20,722 nucleotides of DNA from JAPLVB01 sp964353635 (GCA_964353635.1 CAYGVS010000018.1:1-20722); one strand, 5' to 3'; counted from the first letter of the stretch, positions 1-9,400 are shown. Notes: a model not told the origin generated them from the sequence alone. A program made the numbers and translations.

Positions 1-387
1 CACGGGGTATATGGACTCCTTGATGATCTTTATTATCGCAGTTGCAGCTCCCCTGTCAGCCGCTGAGATGCCGTCCACCTCATCCAGAAGCAGTATCTTG
101 CTCCTGTGGAACAGGGATTTAGTCTTGGATGCCGCATCGAAGAATCCCTGTATCTCATCAGCGGTCCTACCATCAGACGCATTGAGCTGGAGGAGCAGGA
201 GATTCCTTTCCGCGGCAATGGTCTCCACAAGAAGGGTCTTCCCTACGCCTGCAGGCCCTGTGAGCATCAAAGCCTTGCCAGGAGCAAAAGAATCCACGAA
301 CCTGAGGGCTTCCAAGACAGCCTTGGATTGCCCAGCTATCTCCTGCACCTTCGAGGGCTTATACTTTTCTGTCCAGGCCGATTTCAT
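1..387 (-). CDS. rfcL: Replication factor C large subunit, N-terminal part (cut by window edge)
   Basis: This is the AAA+ clamp-loader large subunit, which with RfcS opens the PCNA ring and loads it on primed DNA. The reading frame is open from ATG at 387 to base 1, giving 129 residues. It begins MKSAWTEKYKP, the usual RFC box I start. Walker A is GPAGVGKT (around residues 44-51) and Walker B is LLLDEVDG (around 98-105). NASDGR, typical of archaeal RfcL, lies between them. The C-terminal two thirds lie outside the window. A TATA-like TAAAAAT at 410-416 is 23-29 bases before the start, so a leaderless transcript is likely. The upstream secreted-protein gene ends only 26 bases away on the same strand. 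Identification is secure; RfcS is less likely because of the WTEKYKP start combined with the NASDGR context. Confidence 0.93.
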   Translation of the reverse strand, partial: MKSAWTEKYKPSKVQEIAGQSKAVLEALRFVDSFAPGKALMLTGPAGVGKTLLVETIAAERNLLLLQLNASDGRTADEIQGFFDAASKTKSLFHRSKILLLDEVDGISAADRGAATAIIKIIKESIYPV

Positions 388-409
388 AATATAGATTAGT
401 GAATGAAGG

Positions 410-416
410 ATTTTTA
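410..416 (-). promoter_or_regulatory. TATA-like box of rfcL
   Basis: TAAAAAT on the minus strand lies 29 to 23 bases before the rfcL ATG, the same distance as the boxes of other genes here. It overlaps the stop codon of the preceding gene. Function is inferred from spacing only. Confidence 0.45.
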
Positions 417-980
417 GGCCTTTCTGATCTCAATGACAGGCTTGCCGCCTGAAAGCCCCTTGTTTTCTATGATTATCCTGTGCTGGCCCTTGCCTAGGAT
501 GAAATCACCCTGAAGATCCAGATTAGGGTATTTAAGAAGAAGCATAACCGGATAAAGCCCTCCGAGAGGGAAAGCGAAAGAGGGGGATATCTGGGAAAGG
601 AAGGTCCCTGCCTCTATGTAGGATATCTTGCTGTCTATGGTTTTCCAGTCTCCCTGCGTTTCCGCAAGGTAGATCCTGCTTCGGTTGAGCTCCTGGTCTA
701 TCTGCAGGTAGTGCGAATTGGCATCCCCTCCAACAGAGAGCCTTTCACCGTTCCTGGAGACGAGCCCATTGAGGAAATTCCCTGAATAAGAGGCAAGACA
801 GAAATGCGGAGGGTTTGTGTATTGCCCTGAGATGCCTGAGGACGGCTGCTCACCAACGCCTGGGACGTAGACAGTGTTGGCGGTGTTGTTTATGGTGAGC
901 TTCACATTCAGCGTGTAGGCTGAGGCAGTCGGAAGTATGAAAGCGCAAAATATTATCGCTGCAAAATACAGGCTTCTCAT
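414..980 (-). CDS. Secreted protein of unknown function
   Basis: 188 residues with a clear signal peptide: MRSLYF, then a hydrophobic core, and a likely cleavage after TASA (around residue 21). The mature part is polar and beta-rich by eye, has several N-glycosylation sequons (INNTAN, LNRS), one Cys and no further membrane segment. I do not recognise a family. It lies between rfcL and a single-pass membrane protein that follows an archaeosortase, so a role in the cell envelope is plausible but inferred. The ATG is preceded by TTTTATT at 1003-1009, 23-29 bases upstream, which supports this start and a separate leaderless transcript. Confidence 0.72.
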   Translation of the reverse strand: MRSLYFAAIIFCAFILPTASAYTLNVKLTINNTANTVYVPGVGEQPSSGISGQYTNPPHFCLASYSGNFLNGLVSRNGERLSVGGDANSHYLQIDQELNRSRIYLAETQGDWKTIDSKISYIEAGTFLSQISPSFAFPLGGLYPVMLLLKYPNLDLQGDFILGKGQHRIIIENKGLSGGKPVIEIRKA

Positions 981-1002
981 AATAATATCTTGTCAGGCCC
1001 GG

Positions 1003-1009
1003 AATAAAA
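1003..1009 (-). promoter_or_regulatory. TATA-like box of the secreted-protein gene
   Basis: TTTTATT on the minus strand, 29 to 23 bases before the ATG at 980. It lies in the 30-base gap after the stop of the upstream gene. Confidence 0.4.
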
Positions 1010-1010
1010 G

Positions 1011-1670
1011 CTACCAAACCTTGACCCTTATGGTAACCAGTTGTCCAGTTTCATACAAAATGGAGTTGGTCTCCTTCACATAAACGCTTGTTTTGTCAGG
1101 CGGCTGCGGGCCGTAAACGCCTGAGCCTGTGTCAACCTGGAAGTTCCTGGCTATCCCCAAGGACTGCCTGAACTGCGTGTATTCAGTCCCTAGCATCTGG
1201 CTTATCCTGGACTGTGATATTTTCCAGGACTTCTCGGAAGCAAGCGGGGTGGCGTGGATGCTGTTAGTTGTGTCTATTATTGAGCTGCACTGGAGCGGGC
1301 TGCTGGTGTTCGCAAAGACCATGTCGAAGTCGTTCTGCCCTATCTGGACGTTGGCTTCGAAGTACATCCTGTTTCCTTGGAGCATGCAGCTCAGCTGGAG
1401 CCCGGAATCCAGGACCCTTGCGGAATCACTGGTCCCAGCAGGCCAGTTGAAGTCGAAATGAAGGACAGCAATGCCGCTGCTTGACGAGTTATATGAGACA
1501 GGGACACTCCAGGATTCCACTTGCATGCAGCTGAGGACTTTTTCATTGATTGGATCCAGGGCTTGCTGGACAGGATTCGCATCTGGTTCGAAGAGCGTCC
1601 AGTAGGATGCAAATCCTATTCCAATGAAAATCAGGAAGGCCGAGATGGCCACGGCCCAGTCAACGTTCAT
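1011..1670 (-). CDS. Single-pass membrane protein with large extracellular domain, unknown function
   Basis: About 219 residues from ATG at 1670 (MNVDWAVAIS). A more upstream ATG at 1727 would add 19 residues lying inside the archaeosortase gene. I prefer 1670 because it sits one base after the archaeosortase stop and places the hydrophobic helix (about residues 5-25) at the very N-terminus, as in a signal anchor. The rest is soluble, with three Cys and several sequons (NSSSS, NTSS). No family is recognised. The near-zero spacing implies co-transcription with the archaeosortase, so an accessory or substrate role in surface-protein processing is possible. No C-terminal sorting tail is visible: the protein ends TIRVKVW. 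Confidence 0.7.
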   Translation of the reverse strand: MNVDWAVAISAFLIFIGIGFASYWTLFEPDANPVQQALDPINEKVLSCMQVESWSVPVSYNSSSSGIAVLHFDFNWPAGTSDSARVLDSGLQLSCMLQGNRMYFEANVQIGQNDFDMVFANTSSPLQCSSIIDTTNSIHATPLASEKSWKISQSRISQMLGTEYTQFRQSLGIARNFQVDTGSGVYGPQPPDKTSVYVKETNSILYETGQLVTIRVKVW

Positions 1671-1671
1671 G

Positions 1672-2280
1672 CTATCGCCTGGCCTTCTTTGATATAAGCC
1701 TGCCACGGGTCTTGCGCTTGCCGGCATGATGATGCCGGATGACAGGCTTTTCTGCAGGCCGCTTTATCCAGAGCAGCCATACCCCAAGCACAAGCAGCAC
1801 AAGGAAAACCCTCCAGAAATAGTCATGCGTGAGCATGGCAAACTGCACATTGGTCGCGCGCTCCGCGAGCACCACGCCTATTATCCTCGCCTGGTTCCCC
1901 ATCCAGATTATCGGGATGCCAAGGCCCAGCCCGATGAGCCTCTTCCTCATGCTCACTGCAGGGACAGCAAAGATAAGCGCAAAAAGGAAGAGGACGGACT
2001 TCCATGCAGTGCAGTCCTCAGTGAGGTAGAAGGTGAAGGGCGGATTCCCTGCTGTTATGAGCGCCCCGTTCTGGAGCACAGGGAAGCCGATTGACCTGAG
2101 GATGGACGAGGCCACTGTGGCATCAAGCATCTGCAGCGGCGCAAGGCTCACACCCGTAAGTATCACGAAGTAGAGCGGTATTGAAAGAACGAGCACTTTC
2201 GCAAGGAAGATGAAGGTGTCCCATAGCCTTTCCTGTTCGGCTGTGAGCTTGGTCCCAAGGAAGCTGGTTTTCGCCTTCAT
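1672..2280 (-). CDS. Archaeosortase/exosortase family transpeptidase
   Basis: 202 residues with several membrane segments (about 22-48, 96-112, 115-130, 155-172) and the exosortase/archaeosortase catalytic pattern: Cys90 in EDCTAWKS, Arg132 in GNQARII and His152 in THDYFWR. These enzymes cleave C-terminal sorting tails of surface proteins and transfer the protein to a lipid. The Lys/Arg-rich C-terminus (residues 183-202) is probably cytoplasmic. It is the first gene of a leftward group with the single-pass membrane protein. The start ATG at 2280 has a TTAAG box about 28 bases upstream. The subfamily (ArtA to ArtE) cannot be told by eye, and no PGF-CTERM-like substrate is visible in the window. 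Confidence 0.85.
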   Translation of the reverse strand: MKAKTSFLGTKLTAEQERLWDTFIFLAKVLVLSIPLYFVILTGVSLAPLQMLDATVASSILRSIGFPVLQNGALITAGNPPFTFYLTEDCTAWKSVLFLFALIFAVPAVSMRKRLIGLGLGIPIIWMGNQARIIGVVLAERATNVQFAMLTHDYFWRVFLVLLVLGVWLLWIKRPAEKPVIRHHHAGKRKTRGRLISKKARR

Positions 2281-2300
2281 TGCTATATATTTCGTTCAGC

Positions 2301-2321
2301 CTGCTTAAGTGGTTTAAGCAG
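2301..2321 (-). promoter_or_regulatory. Inverted repeat over the archaeosortase promoter
   Basis: CTGCTTAA and TTAAGCAG flank a 5-base spacer, making a perfect 8-bp inverted repeat. One arm contains the TTAAG box about 28 bases before the archaeosortase ATG. It lies in the 172-base divergent region between the archaeosortase and the first large surface-protein gene, so it could be an operator or a two-sided promoter element. No regulator is identified. Confidence 0.4.
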
Positions 2322-2420
2322 CTAGTCACACAGTCCTGCAGACTTCCAGTACGCAGATTAAGCGCGTATTCTTAACAGAAAATGGCAAGTGATAAAGGCT
2401 AGAGGATTGCTTAATCGGGA

Positions 2421-2432
2421 TGCTCTTAAGCC
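2421..2432 (+). promoter_or_regulatory. Shared promoter box of first large surface protein
   Basis: TGCTCTTAAGCC begins exactly 32 bases before the ATG at 2453. The second large surface-protein gene has TGCTATTAAGCC at the same distance (6450). Both are followed by an A/T-rich run ending in TTTATG. The TTAAG core is at -27 to -23, fitting a TATA position for a leaderless transcript. Confidence 0.5.
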
Positions 2433-2452
2433 AGGAAAGACAAATATAATTT

Positions 2453-5452
2453 ATGGCATCCAAATCCTTGATTCCCTTATGTTTTTTGATTTTGTTTATC
2501 TGTTCTTTTCCAGGCGCTGATGCTGGCGATGGAAGCAGAATCTACTGGATCAACTCTTCGGGGGCTGCATCCTGGTCCACCTGTGAGAGCTCAACCGACC
2601 CGGGCTCAAATTATTGTGCCCTGAATACTGCAAATATCAACGCACAGGCTGGGGACACGGTTTATTTGAAAGGAGGCACGTACACAATATCAGGAAATTA
2701 TGTTGCAGCAATAGAGCCCGCTCATTCAGGCACTAGTATCAGCAATAGGATAACCTATTCTAATGCGCCTGGAGAGACTCCAATTCTCACAAAAGGCACC
2801 GGGACCGACATTAATGGATTACGGCTTGAAGGGAAAAACTACACTAAGATTCAGGGGCTGACCTTTTCAAACTTTAACAGATGGGCGATGATCACACATT
2901 ATTCAAGCTATAATGAGGTCGCAAACTCAACATTCAGAAGCGACACTGGAGATGAGGGAATAATAGGATTTATGATGTATGATATCTGTTCGGGCGGCAG
3001 CGCAATGGGCTGTTATGTGACGCATAACTGGATTCATGATAATGTTTTTTCAAAGGCACACGGCGGCGCTTCGGCTTGCCTTGAAGGCGCAGACCTGGTT
3101 CGAATAGGCGGTCCACCCACTACAGGTTTGGGCGGGATACAAAACGGAGAGAACAACTATAACACGATAGAGAATAACTACATGGAATATGCAGGCCATG
3201 CGATTCTTGATACTTATGGCCGGTTTCTCGTGATTCGGAATAATGTCATGCACAATGAAGCATGGATACCTGATTATTCTGGTGGAACATGTGCGTTTCC
3301 TCCAATGCCTAATGGCAAGTACGGTCACAGGATTATGCAAACCTCTGAGGATTATGGCCGCGACGGGACATACGTCCTGACAGAAGGCAACAGGCTTGGC
3401 TATGCTTCAGCCAATCCGGGCAATGGCGGGGATGCGAATTATGCGCTTGCCGCACCAAAAAACATCGTAAGGTACAATTACATGTACGGCTCTGCGATTG
3501 ACGGCCTTTATTTCAAATATAAGACCAATGGCACTCCGGGTGCGGGCGGCATGGGTAGCACTGATAACAGGGTTTACAGCAATACCATGTTTCACAATGG
3601 CTATGGCTATCCATATCTCATGAGTTCGCAGCCTGGTTGCACGGTCTGCCCAGGCGACCAGGCGGGAATCAGCATATTCGGTCTGACTAGCAAGAATATA
3701 ATAAAGAACAACATTGCTTATGATAGTTATTCAACCATTTTGTATAACAACCGTGATATTATTATGCGCGGTGGGGCTGATCCTGCTTTATATCCTGGAA
3801 CTGTTACTGTGGTCAACAATTGGGTTACTTCTAATGGCGATCCCAAATTTGTAAATCCGGATATTTCCCAACCAGCAAGTAAAACTCTTCCGGACCTCAG
3901 CCTTCAGCCTTCTTCGCCGGCAATAGACAAGGGAACCTATCTCACGCAGGCCAACGGTTCTGGAAGCAGTTCTACAACCCTGATTGTCCAAGACGCCCTG
4001 TATTTTCAGGACGGTTCCTGGGGCTCTGACCTTGCAAGATCAAACCTTCATGCAGATTGGATAGCTATAGGCGCAGTCACTAGCGTGGTGCAAATCAGCT
4101 CCATCAATTACTCCACCAACACAATTACTCTGGCCTCACCCATGACATGGAGTGATAACGCTCCTGTTTGGCTGTACAAGAAGTCTGACCGAGAGGTTGT
4201 ATTATACGGGTCTGCCCCTGACATAGGTGCATATGAACACCAAATCTATTTATCCCAGTCCTGCACTGAACTTGGTGACTGCTGCTCCCCCGGCCAGGTC
4301 TGCTCTACAGGCTACTTTAATCCAAGCACTGACTGCTCTTCTTGCTGCGTAGGAGGAACCTGCAGAACGCCTGTATGTGGAGACATCCACTGCGATCCAG
4401 GAGAAACCTGCTCCTGCTCTGAGTGCGCCTGCTCATCAGGCATATGCTGCTCAGGCTCCTGCCAAACACCAGCATGCTCACAGGCAAGCGACTGTGGTTC
4501 AAATCCATGCCTCACATACACTTGCTCCAATCCAGGGAGCTGCTCAGCCTCCTGCTCCTCAGTTCCCAAGACATCCTGTACGAACGGAGACGGGTGCTGC
4601 CCAGCAGGCTGCACCAGCCAGAATGACGCTGACTGCAACCTCTGCTCAGGCTTGGTCCTACTCCACCACTATGACAACAACCCAACATACGGTGAATCTG
4701 CAACAAAGGCATACGACTTCTCGAGAAATGGCAACAACGGTACCACACAGTACAACGCATTCATCAGCACTACAGCAGGCAAGTTTTCCGGGGCTGCACA
4801 ATTTGACGGCGACGGCGACTACATCCTGGTGCCTAATAACCCAACCCTTAATTTCGGCAGCAATATAGAATTTGCAATATCCGCATGGGTAAAGACCAAC
4901 GGAACAGACACACAACAGATACTGCTCAGTAAAAGAGGCAGTGCAGGATGGATGACATGGCTGGATAGCAATCCGCGCTTTCGCATTGATGAGGGAGCCA
5001 ATTTAGTGGACACAACCTTCAGCTATCCGTTTGACAACAACTGGCATCATATTGTGGCCATGCGCAATTCAACATATCATTCTGTATGGGTGGACGGGAT
5101 TATCCGAGGAATCACAGCAGACAACACCTTGGCTGACCTGACTGACCCAACATACCTTGCGATAGGCAACGATATAGGCTATGCACCAAGCGCAATCACC
5201 GGCTCCATAGACGAGCTAGCCATCTGGAACCGCTCCCTCTCAAGCCAGGAGATACAGAACCTTTATTCCAGCGGTTCCCCAATATCCTGCCAGACATGCG
5301 TCCACAAGTCAGACAACAACCCATGCGACGGAAAGGTATGCATGGCAGAACTTCTCGCATTCATAGACAGGTGGAAGTATAATAATCAGGATGTGACTAT
5401 CAGGGAGCTGATAGCGGCTATTGGATTATATAATATTAATAAAGGGTGTTGA
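2453..5452 (+). CDS. Large secreted protein: parallel beta-helix, Cys-rich linker, LamG, dockerin-like tail
   Basis: 999 residues, exported. The signal peptide is about residues 1-24 (MASKSLIP..., cleavage near GADA). Residues ~28-600 look like a right-handed parallel beta-helix of the pectate-lyase type, with repeated N-rich turns such as NNYNTIENNYME. Residues ~602-733 form a Cys-rich linker with CGDxxCDPGETC-type and CCSGSCQTPAC motifs. Residues ~735-943 are a LamG-like jelly roll (HHYD, AAQFDG, ISAWVKT, WHHIVAM, IDELAIWNRSLS). Residues ~946-999 are a dockerin/EF-hand-like tail (DNNPCDGKVCMAEL, then a second half DVTIRELIAAIGLY) ending GC. The two Cys around DGKV are unusual for a calcium loop. 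A role in binding or cleaving polysaccharide, or in adhesion, is inferred from fold only; no catalytic residues can be assigned. There is no C-terminal membrane segment, so anchoring is unclear. Confidence 0.85.
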   Translation: MASKSLIPLCFLILFICSFPGADAGDGSRIYWINSSGAASWSTCESSTDPGSNYCALNTANINAQAGDTVYLKGGTYTISGNYVAAIEPAHSGTSISNRITYSNAPGETPILTKGTGTDINGLRLEGKNYTKIQGLTFSNFNRWAMITHYSSYNEVANSTFRSDTGDEGIIGFMMYDICSGGSAMGCYVTHNWIHDNVFSKAHGGASACLEGADLVRIGGPPTTGLGGIQNGENNYNTIENNYMEYAGHAILDTYGRFLVIRNNVMHNEAWIPDYSGGTCAFPPMPNGKYGHRIMQTSEDYGRDGTYVLTEGNRLGYASANPGNGGDANYALAAPKNIVRYNYMYGSAIDGLYFKYKTNGTPGAGGMGSTDNRVYSNTMFHNGYGYPYLMSSQPGCTVCPGDQAGISIFGLTSKNIIKNNIAYDSYSTILYNNRDIIMRGGADPALYPGTVTVVNNWVTSNGDPKFVNPDISQPASKTLPDLSLQPSSPAIDKGTYLTQANGSGSSSTTLIVQDALYFQDGSWGSDLARSNLHADWIAIGAVTSVVQISSINYSTNTITLASPMTWSDNAPVWLYKKSDREVVLYGSAPDIGAYEHQIYLSQSCTELGDCCSPGQVCSTGYFNPSTDCSSCCVGGTCRTPVCGDIHCDPGETCSCSECACSSGICCSGSCQTPACSQASDCGSNPCLTYTCSNPGSCSASCSSVPKTSCTNGDGCCPAGCTSQNDADCNLCSGLVLLHHYDNNPTYGESATKAYDFSRNGNNGTTQYNAFISTTAGKFSGAAQFDGDGDYILVPNNPTLNFGSNIEFAISAWVKTNGTDTQQILLSKRGSAGWMTWLDSNPRFRIDEGANLVDTTFSYPFDNNWHHIVAMRNSTYHSVWVDGIIRGITADNTLADLTDPTYLAIGNDIGYAPSAITGSIDELAIWNRSLSSQEIQNLYSSGSPISCQTCVHKSDNNPCDGKVCMAELLAFIDRWKYNNQDVTIRELIAAIGLYNINKGC
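4258..5449 (+). repeat. C-terminal cassette, copy 1 (Cys-rich + LamG + dockerin-like)
   Basis: This segment is repeated at DNA level in the second large gene (9232-10534, direct), and its 3' part is repeated inverted in the third (18881-19130). The closest stretches are about 4441-4632 against 9490-9687, and 5200-5440 against 10290-10525, with mostly third-position differences. Such long near-identical stretches would allow recombination or gene conversion between the three genes. Confidence 0.75.
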
Positions 5453-5490
5453 TTTATTATCAGGCAAGCACAATTCTATAGTAGGATATC

Positions 5491-6441
5491 ATGAGAAAAG
5501 ACCTTTTGTCCATGAATGACCTCACCGTTGAGGAGATGCAGATAGTTTTCAGGAGGTCGGACGAGCTCAGGAAAGACCAGAAGAGATTCGAAAACCTGCT
5601 TAAGGGAAGCGTGCTCGCGCTGATTTTCGAGAAGCCTTCAACCAGGACCCGTGTATCATTTGAGGTAGGCATGAGGCAGCTCGGTGGGGAGTGCATATTC
5701 ATGAATTCAGATGACATGCAGCTATCCAGAGGAGAGAGCATAAAGGACACTGCGAAGGTCATGGAAAGGTATGTTTCCGGGATTGCAGCAAGGGTGCGCA
5801 GCCACAAGGACCTTCTGGAGCTTGCTGCCCACTCCAAGATACCTGTGATAAACGCGCTGTCTGATGTGGAGCATCCCTGCCAGGCGCTTGCTGACATGTA
5901 CACCATAAGGGAGAAGAAGAAGCGCCTAAAAGGCCTGAAGCTCGCCTACTTGGGCGACGGCCGTAACAATGTAGCGAGCTCCCTCATCCTAGCATGCACC
6001 AAGCTGGGAATTAACGTTTATGTGGCATGCCCGGAAACGTATTCCCCTAGGGAGGACATCATGAAACAGGCTGAACAGAACTCAAAGAAGTTCTGGGGGA
6101 CCTTCAAGGTCGTGCCCACCCCGAAGCAGGCTGCAACCAACGCAGACATCATATACACAGACACATGGGTAAGCATGGGGGATGAGGACCAAACCAAGAA
6201 GAGGGAGAAGGAACTCAAGCCCTACCAGGTCAATTCAGAATTGCTGAAGCTGGCAAAGCCCGACTGCCTGGTGATGCACTGCCTCCCTGCTCACAGGGGC
6301 AAGGAAATCACCGACGAAGTCATGGACGGACCCAACTCCGTGGTGTTCGACCAGGCTGAGAACAGGCTTCATGTCCAGAAAGCTCTCCTGACCCTCCTGC
6401 TCAGGGAGCCCCAGAAGCAGGCTTTCAGGCCGTTCTTCTAG
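5491..6441 (+). CDS. argF: Ornithine carbamoyltransferase
   Basis: 316 residues, normal family length. The enzyme joins carbamoyl phosphate and ornithine to citrulline in the cytoplasm. Carbamoyl-phosphate residues are in STRTR (50-54) and HPCQ (128-131). The ornithine side shows TDTWVSMG (223-230) and HCLPAHRG (263-270), which separates it from aspartate carbamoyltransferase. It starts 38 bases after the first large surface-protein gene and ends 40 bases before the second, with no other arginine gene in view. It may therefore serve arginine synthesis or, reversed, arginine/citrulline breakdown; the sequence alone does not decide. An ATTTATTAT box at 5452-5460 is a possible promoter. Confidence 0.95.
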   Translation: MRKDLLSMNDLTVEEMQIVFRRSDELRKDQKRFENLLKGSVLALIFEKPSTRTRVSFEVGMRQLGGECIFMNSDDMQLSRGESIKDTAKVMERYVSGIAARVRSHKDLLELAAHSKIPVINALSDVEHPCQALADMYTIREKKKRLKGLKLAYLGDGRNNVASSLILACTKLGINVYVACPETYSPREDIMKQAEQNSKKFWGTFKVVPTPKQAATNADIIYTDTWVSMGDEDQTKKREKELKPYQVNSELLKLAKPDCLVMHCLPAHRGKEITDEVMDGPNSVVFDQAENRLHVQKALLTLLLREPQKQAFRPFF

Positions 6442-6449
6442 AGGGAGTC

Positions 6450-6461
6450 TGCTATTAAGCC
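6450..6461 (+). promoter_or_regulatory. Shared promoter box of second large surface protein
   Basis: TGCTATTAAGCC starts exactly 32 bases before the ATG at 6482, matching the box at 2421 in 11 of 12 bases at the identical distance. It lies in the 40-base gap after argF. Confidence 0.5.
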
Positions 6462-6481
6462 CCATCCCACAATAATTATTT

Positions 6482-9400
6482 ATGAAAAGATTCCTGATTC
6501 TGACCTCACTGGTTCTTTTCTGCAGTTTTGCATTTCCGAATGTTGCCTATGCCGCGTGTTCCTGGAATGGGAATACAGGCACAGTGGCGTCTCCCTATGC
6601 GGCTAGCGACGTGCAGGCATGCATCAACGATGCCGCGGGAAAGACAGGAGATGTGGTCATCCAAATCCCGGATTGCACGGTGACTCATACCCAGGCCATC
6701 ACCGTCGACCATTCCTCTGGTTGGGTGAATGTCAACAGCCTAACTATCACAGGACAAAACAGATGTGCCGTTGATGGCAATGACAGGCCAACAAGTTGCG
6801 GTACGAACATTGCTGGATTTTCGCTCACTTATAAAGGCAAACAAGGCAAGGACTTTCGTCTTGCTCACATGCACTTACCTACCCCCGCTCAACGTAACAG
6901 CAATTCGGCTATATACATTGATGGAAACGGAAAATCTTGGAGATTCGACCATCTGCTTTTCGACACATTATCATCTCCAGGATCGGGTTACATCTTTTAT
7001 ATTTATAGGTCAGCTTCCTTCGTTAATGATACAACTTACGGATTAATTGATAGTTCAAAGTTTATACACACCTATCCGGGAACTGGTGGAACAGGATTAA
7101 CTGTCATCATGTATTTTCCTCTATATGACGGTGGGAATACAGAATGGGTCAATCCGTTGAACCTGGGGACGGCGGAAGCTATTTACTTTGAAAATAATAT
7201 CTTTCATGCCGATAGCGGAATGTTTTCTATTTCGGATACAAACTCTGGGGGAAGGTTTGTTTTTCGCTATAGTGATTTTGATGATTCCTTTCTCGGAGCG
7301 CATGATGCCATTGTCACTGGTGGAAGAGGAGTCAGAAAATGGGAAGTTTATAATAATATTTGGAATTATAACGCCAATGGAAATTGCTTTGTTGCTTATA
7401 TGCGGAGCGGGACTGGCGTATTTTTTAACAACACAATTAACGATCCCAGTTTGGTTTTATGCCAGGATGGAGTAAAATTAGTTGAAACCAGAAATTACCA
7501 GACCGGCGGTAATCCCTGGACTGGCTTATGCAGTTCTAGCACTGGTAAAGCTTGCTTAGGTTCAGGATTGATTTATCCTCAATCTTGCACTACCGATGCT
7601 AACTGTGGAGGCATTTCCGGTTCCTGCATTGATATTGATGGGACTGGCTCCCCCGATGGGTATCTTTGCCGTGATCAGGCTGGTTCAGATGGCAATAACC
7701 CTCAGGTTAGTCGCCCCTTCCTTTTCTGGAACAATACTAGAAACGGTAATCCCATAACTGTGTCGATAGATAGCCATTCTACAAATTATATTGTCCTTAA
7801 CCGAGATTACTGTGTTTCTGCAACCTCCATGCCGACATCATGCAATGGAGTGTCCACCAATTACATCCCCTACACCTATCCCCATCCACTGACCAAAGGG
7901 ATTATTAACGCAGCCAGCTGCTCCCAGCAGGCTGTGCAGGCAGCGATAAACTCGGCCGGCAATGGCGACACAGTGGCAGTGCCGGCTGGCTCATGCACCT
8001 GGAGCAGCGGTATTTGGATCCCCAATAGCAAGAAGATTACCCTGCAGGGCGCTGGCAAAGCCTCAACCGTCATTACAATGAGCCCACGCGGGACTGTGTT
8101 CGGTCTTGGAAATTCCGGGTCAAGACTCACCGGCTTTGGTTTTGTCGAGGGGATGGTCTACTCCAATGGCAATGGATTCAGGATAGACCATTGCAGCTTT
8201 TCTTTCTCTTCCTGGGCAGATGCCATTATCGCTGGGACGAGGGATGATGCCTCTCCCAGCCCCGCGGCCGGGCTAGTTGATAATAATGACTTTTTGAGGT
8301 CCAGGGTTGGATCAATGGGAACTAACTGTATGTTTACCGATATTTGTGGAAACGCCCAGCACGTTCTTTGGGCAGTGCCGGCAAACCTTGGCGATGCGAA
8401 CGCAATTTATATAGAAAATAATACCTTCACCTCTGACGTTTTTGGGAACGCCGTGGATTGCAATTACGCAGGAAGATACGTCTTTCGTTTTAATACAATA
8501 ATTAATAGCGGAGCGGGTGGGAATTCCGGCTTTTATATCGAATCCCATTCTGTACAGGGGCTCAATAGGGCTTGCCAGAGATGGGAGGTTTACGGTAATA
8601 CATTAATCAATAATGGCGGATTAATATATGAACCGTTCAGGCATCGCGGCGGGACAGGGGTGAGTTTCGATAACTCTGTGCAAGGAACATGGACAAATTA
8701 TGAAATTGCACTGGATAATGTGAGGAGCAGGACAGACGAGGGGACATTCCTCCAAGGATCCTGTAATGGAAACTCCAATTGGGACGAGAATCTACCGGGA
8801 CAAACTGGGTATGCTTGCAGGGACCAAATCGGAATCGGTTACGATGCTGTTCAATGGGCTGTGGGGAACGCATGGAATCAGGTTAAAATGCCTGTTTACG
8901 CGTGGAATAATAAAAAGTCGGACGGGATAACTGAAGTCCCGTTCGTCCAAGTAGGAAATGACATAGGCAATCCCATTCAGGCAAACAGAGACTATTATAA
9001 TTACATGGCTTCCTTCAGCGGGGCTTCCGGAATGGGTGTTGGAATTCTTGCCAACCGCCCCTCAACCTGCACAACCGGCGTAGCTTACTGGGCAACAGAT
9101 GTTGGGGAATGGAACAGTAACAAACCCGGTCCTGATGGGCAACTGTATAAATGCAACACAACAAATACATGGACTTTATACTACACTCCCTATACCTACC
9201 CCCATCCCCTCACGCTCTCCGGAAATCCCCAAACCTGCTCCGGCACTTGCTGCCTTCCAAGTCAGGTCTGCTCAGGTGGCTCCTTCCAATCCAGCACTGA
9301 CTGCGGAAGCTTATGCTGTGTTGGAGGAGGAACATGCCAGGCCAACCCATGCGGCAACGGCAGCTGCGATTCAGGGGAATGCAGCACCTGTCCCCAGGAT

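Noticed and set aside
11..394. Plus-strand frame of 127 codons at the left edge
   Set aside because: It is antisense to the clear RfcL reading frame with both Walker motifs on the minus strand.
1671..1727. Upstream ATG for the single-pass membrane protein
   Set aside because: It would lie inside the archaeosortase gene and put a polar Arg/Pro-rich segment before the signal anchor. ATG 1670 fits better.
4377..4868. Plus-strand 163-codon Gln/Ala/Thr-rich frame, and a similar minus-strand Gln/Pro-rich frame at 9262-9717
   Set aside because: Both overlap the Cys-rich linker of the large surface proteins. Their skewed composition follows from the Cys/Ser codons read in another frame or strand.
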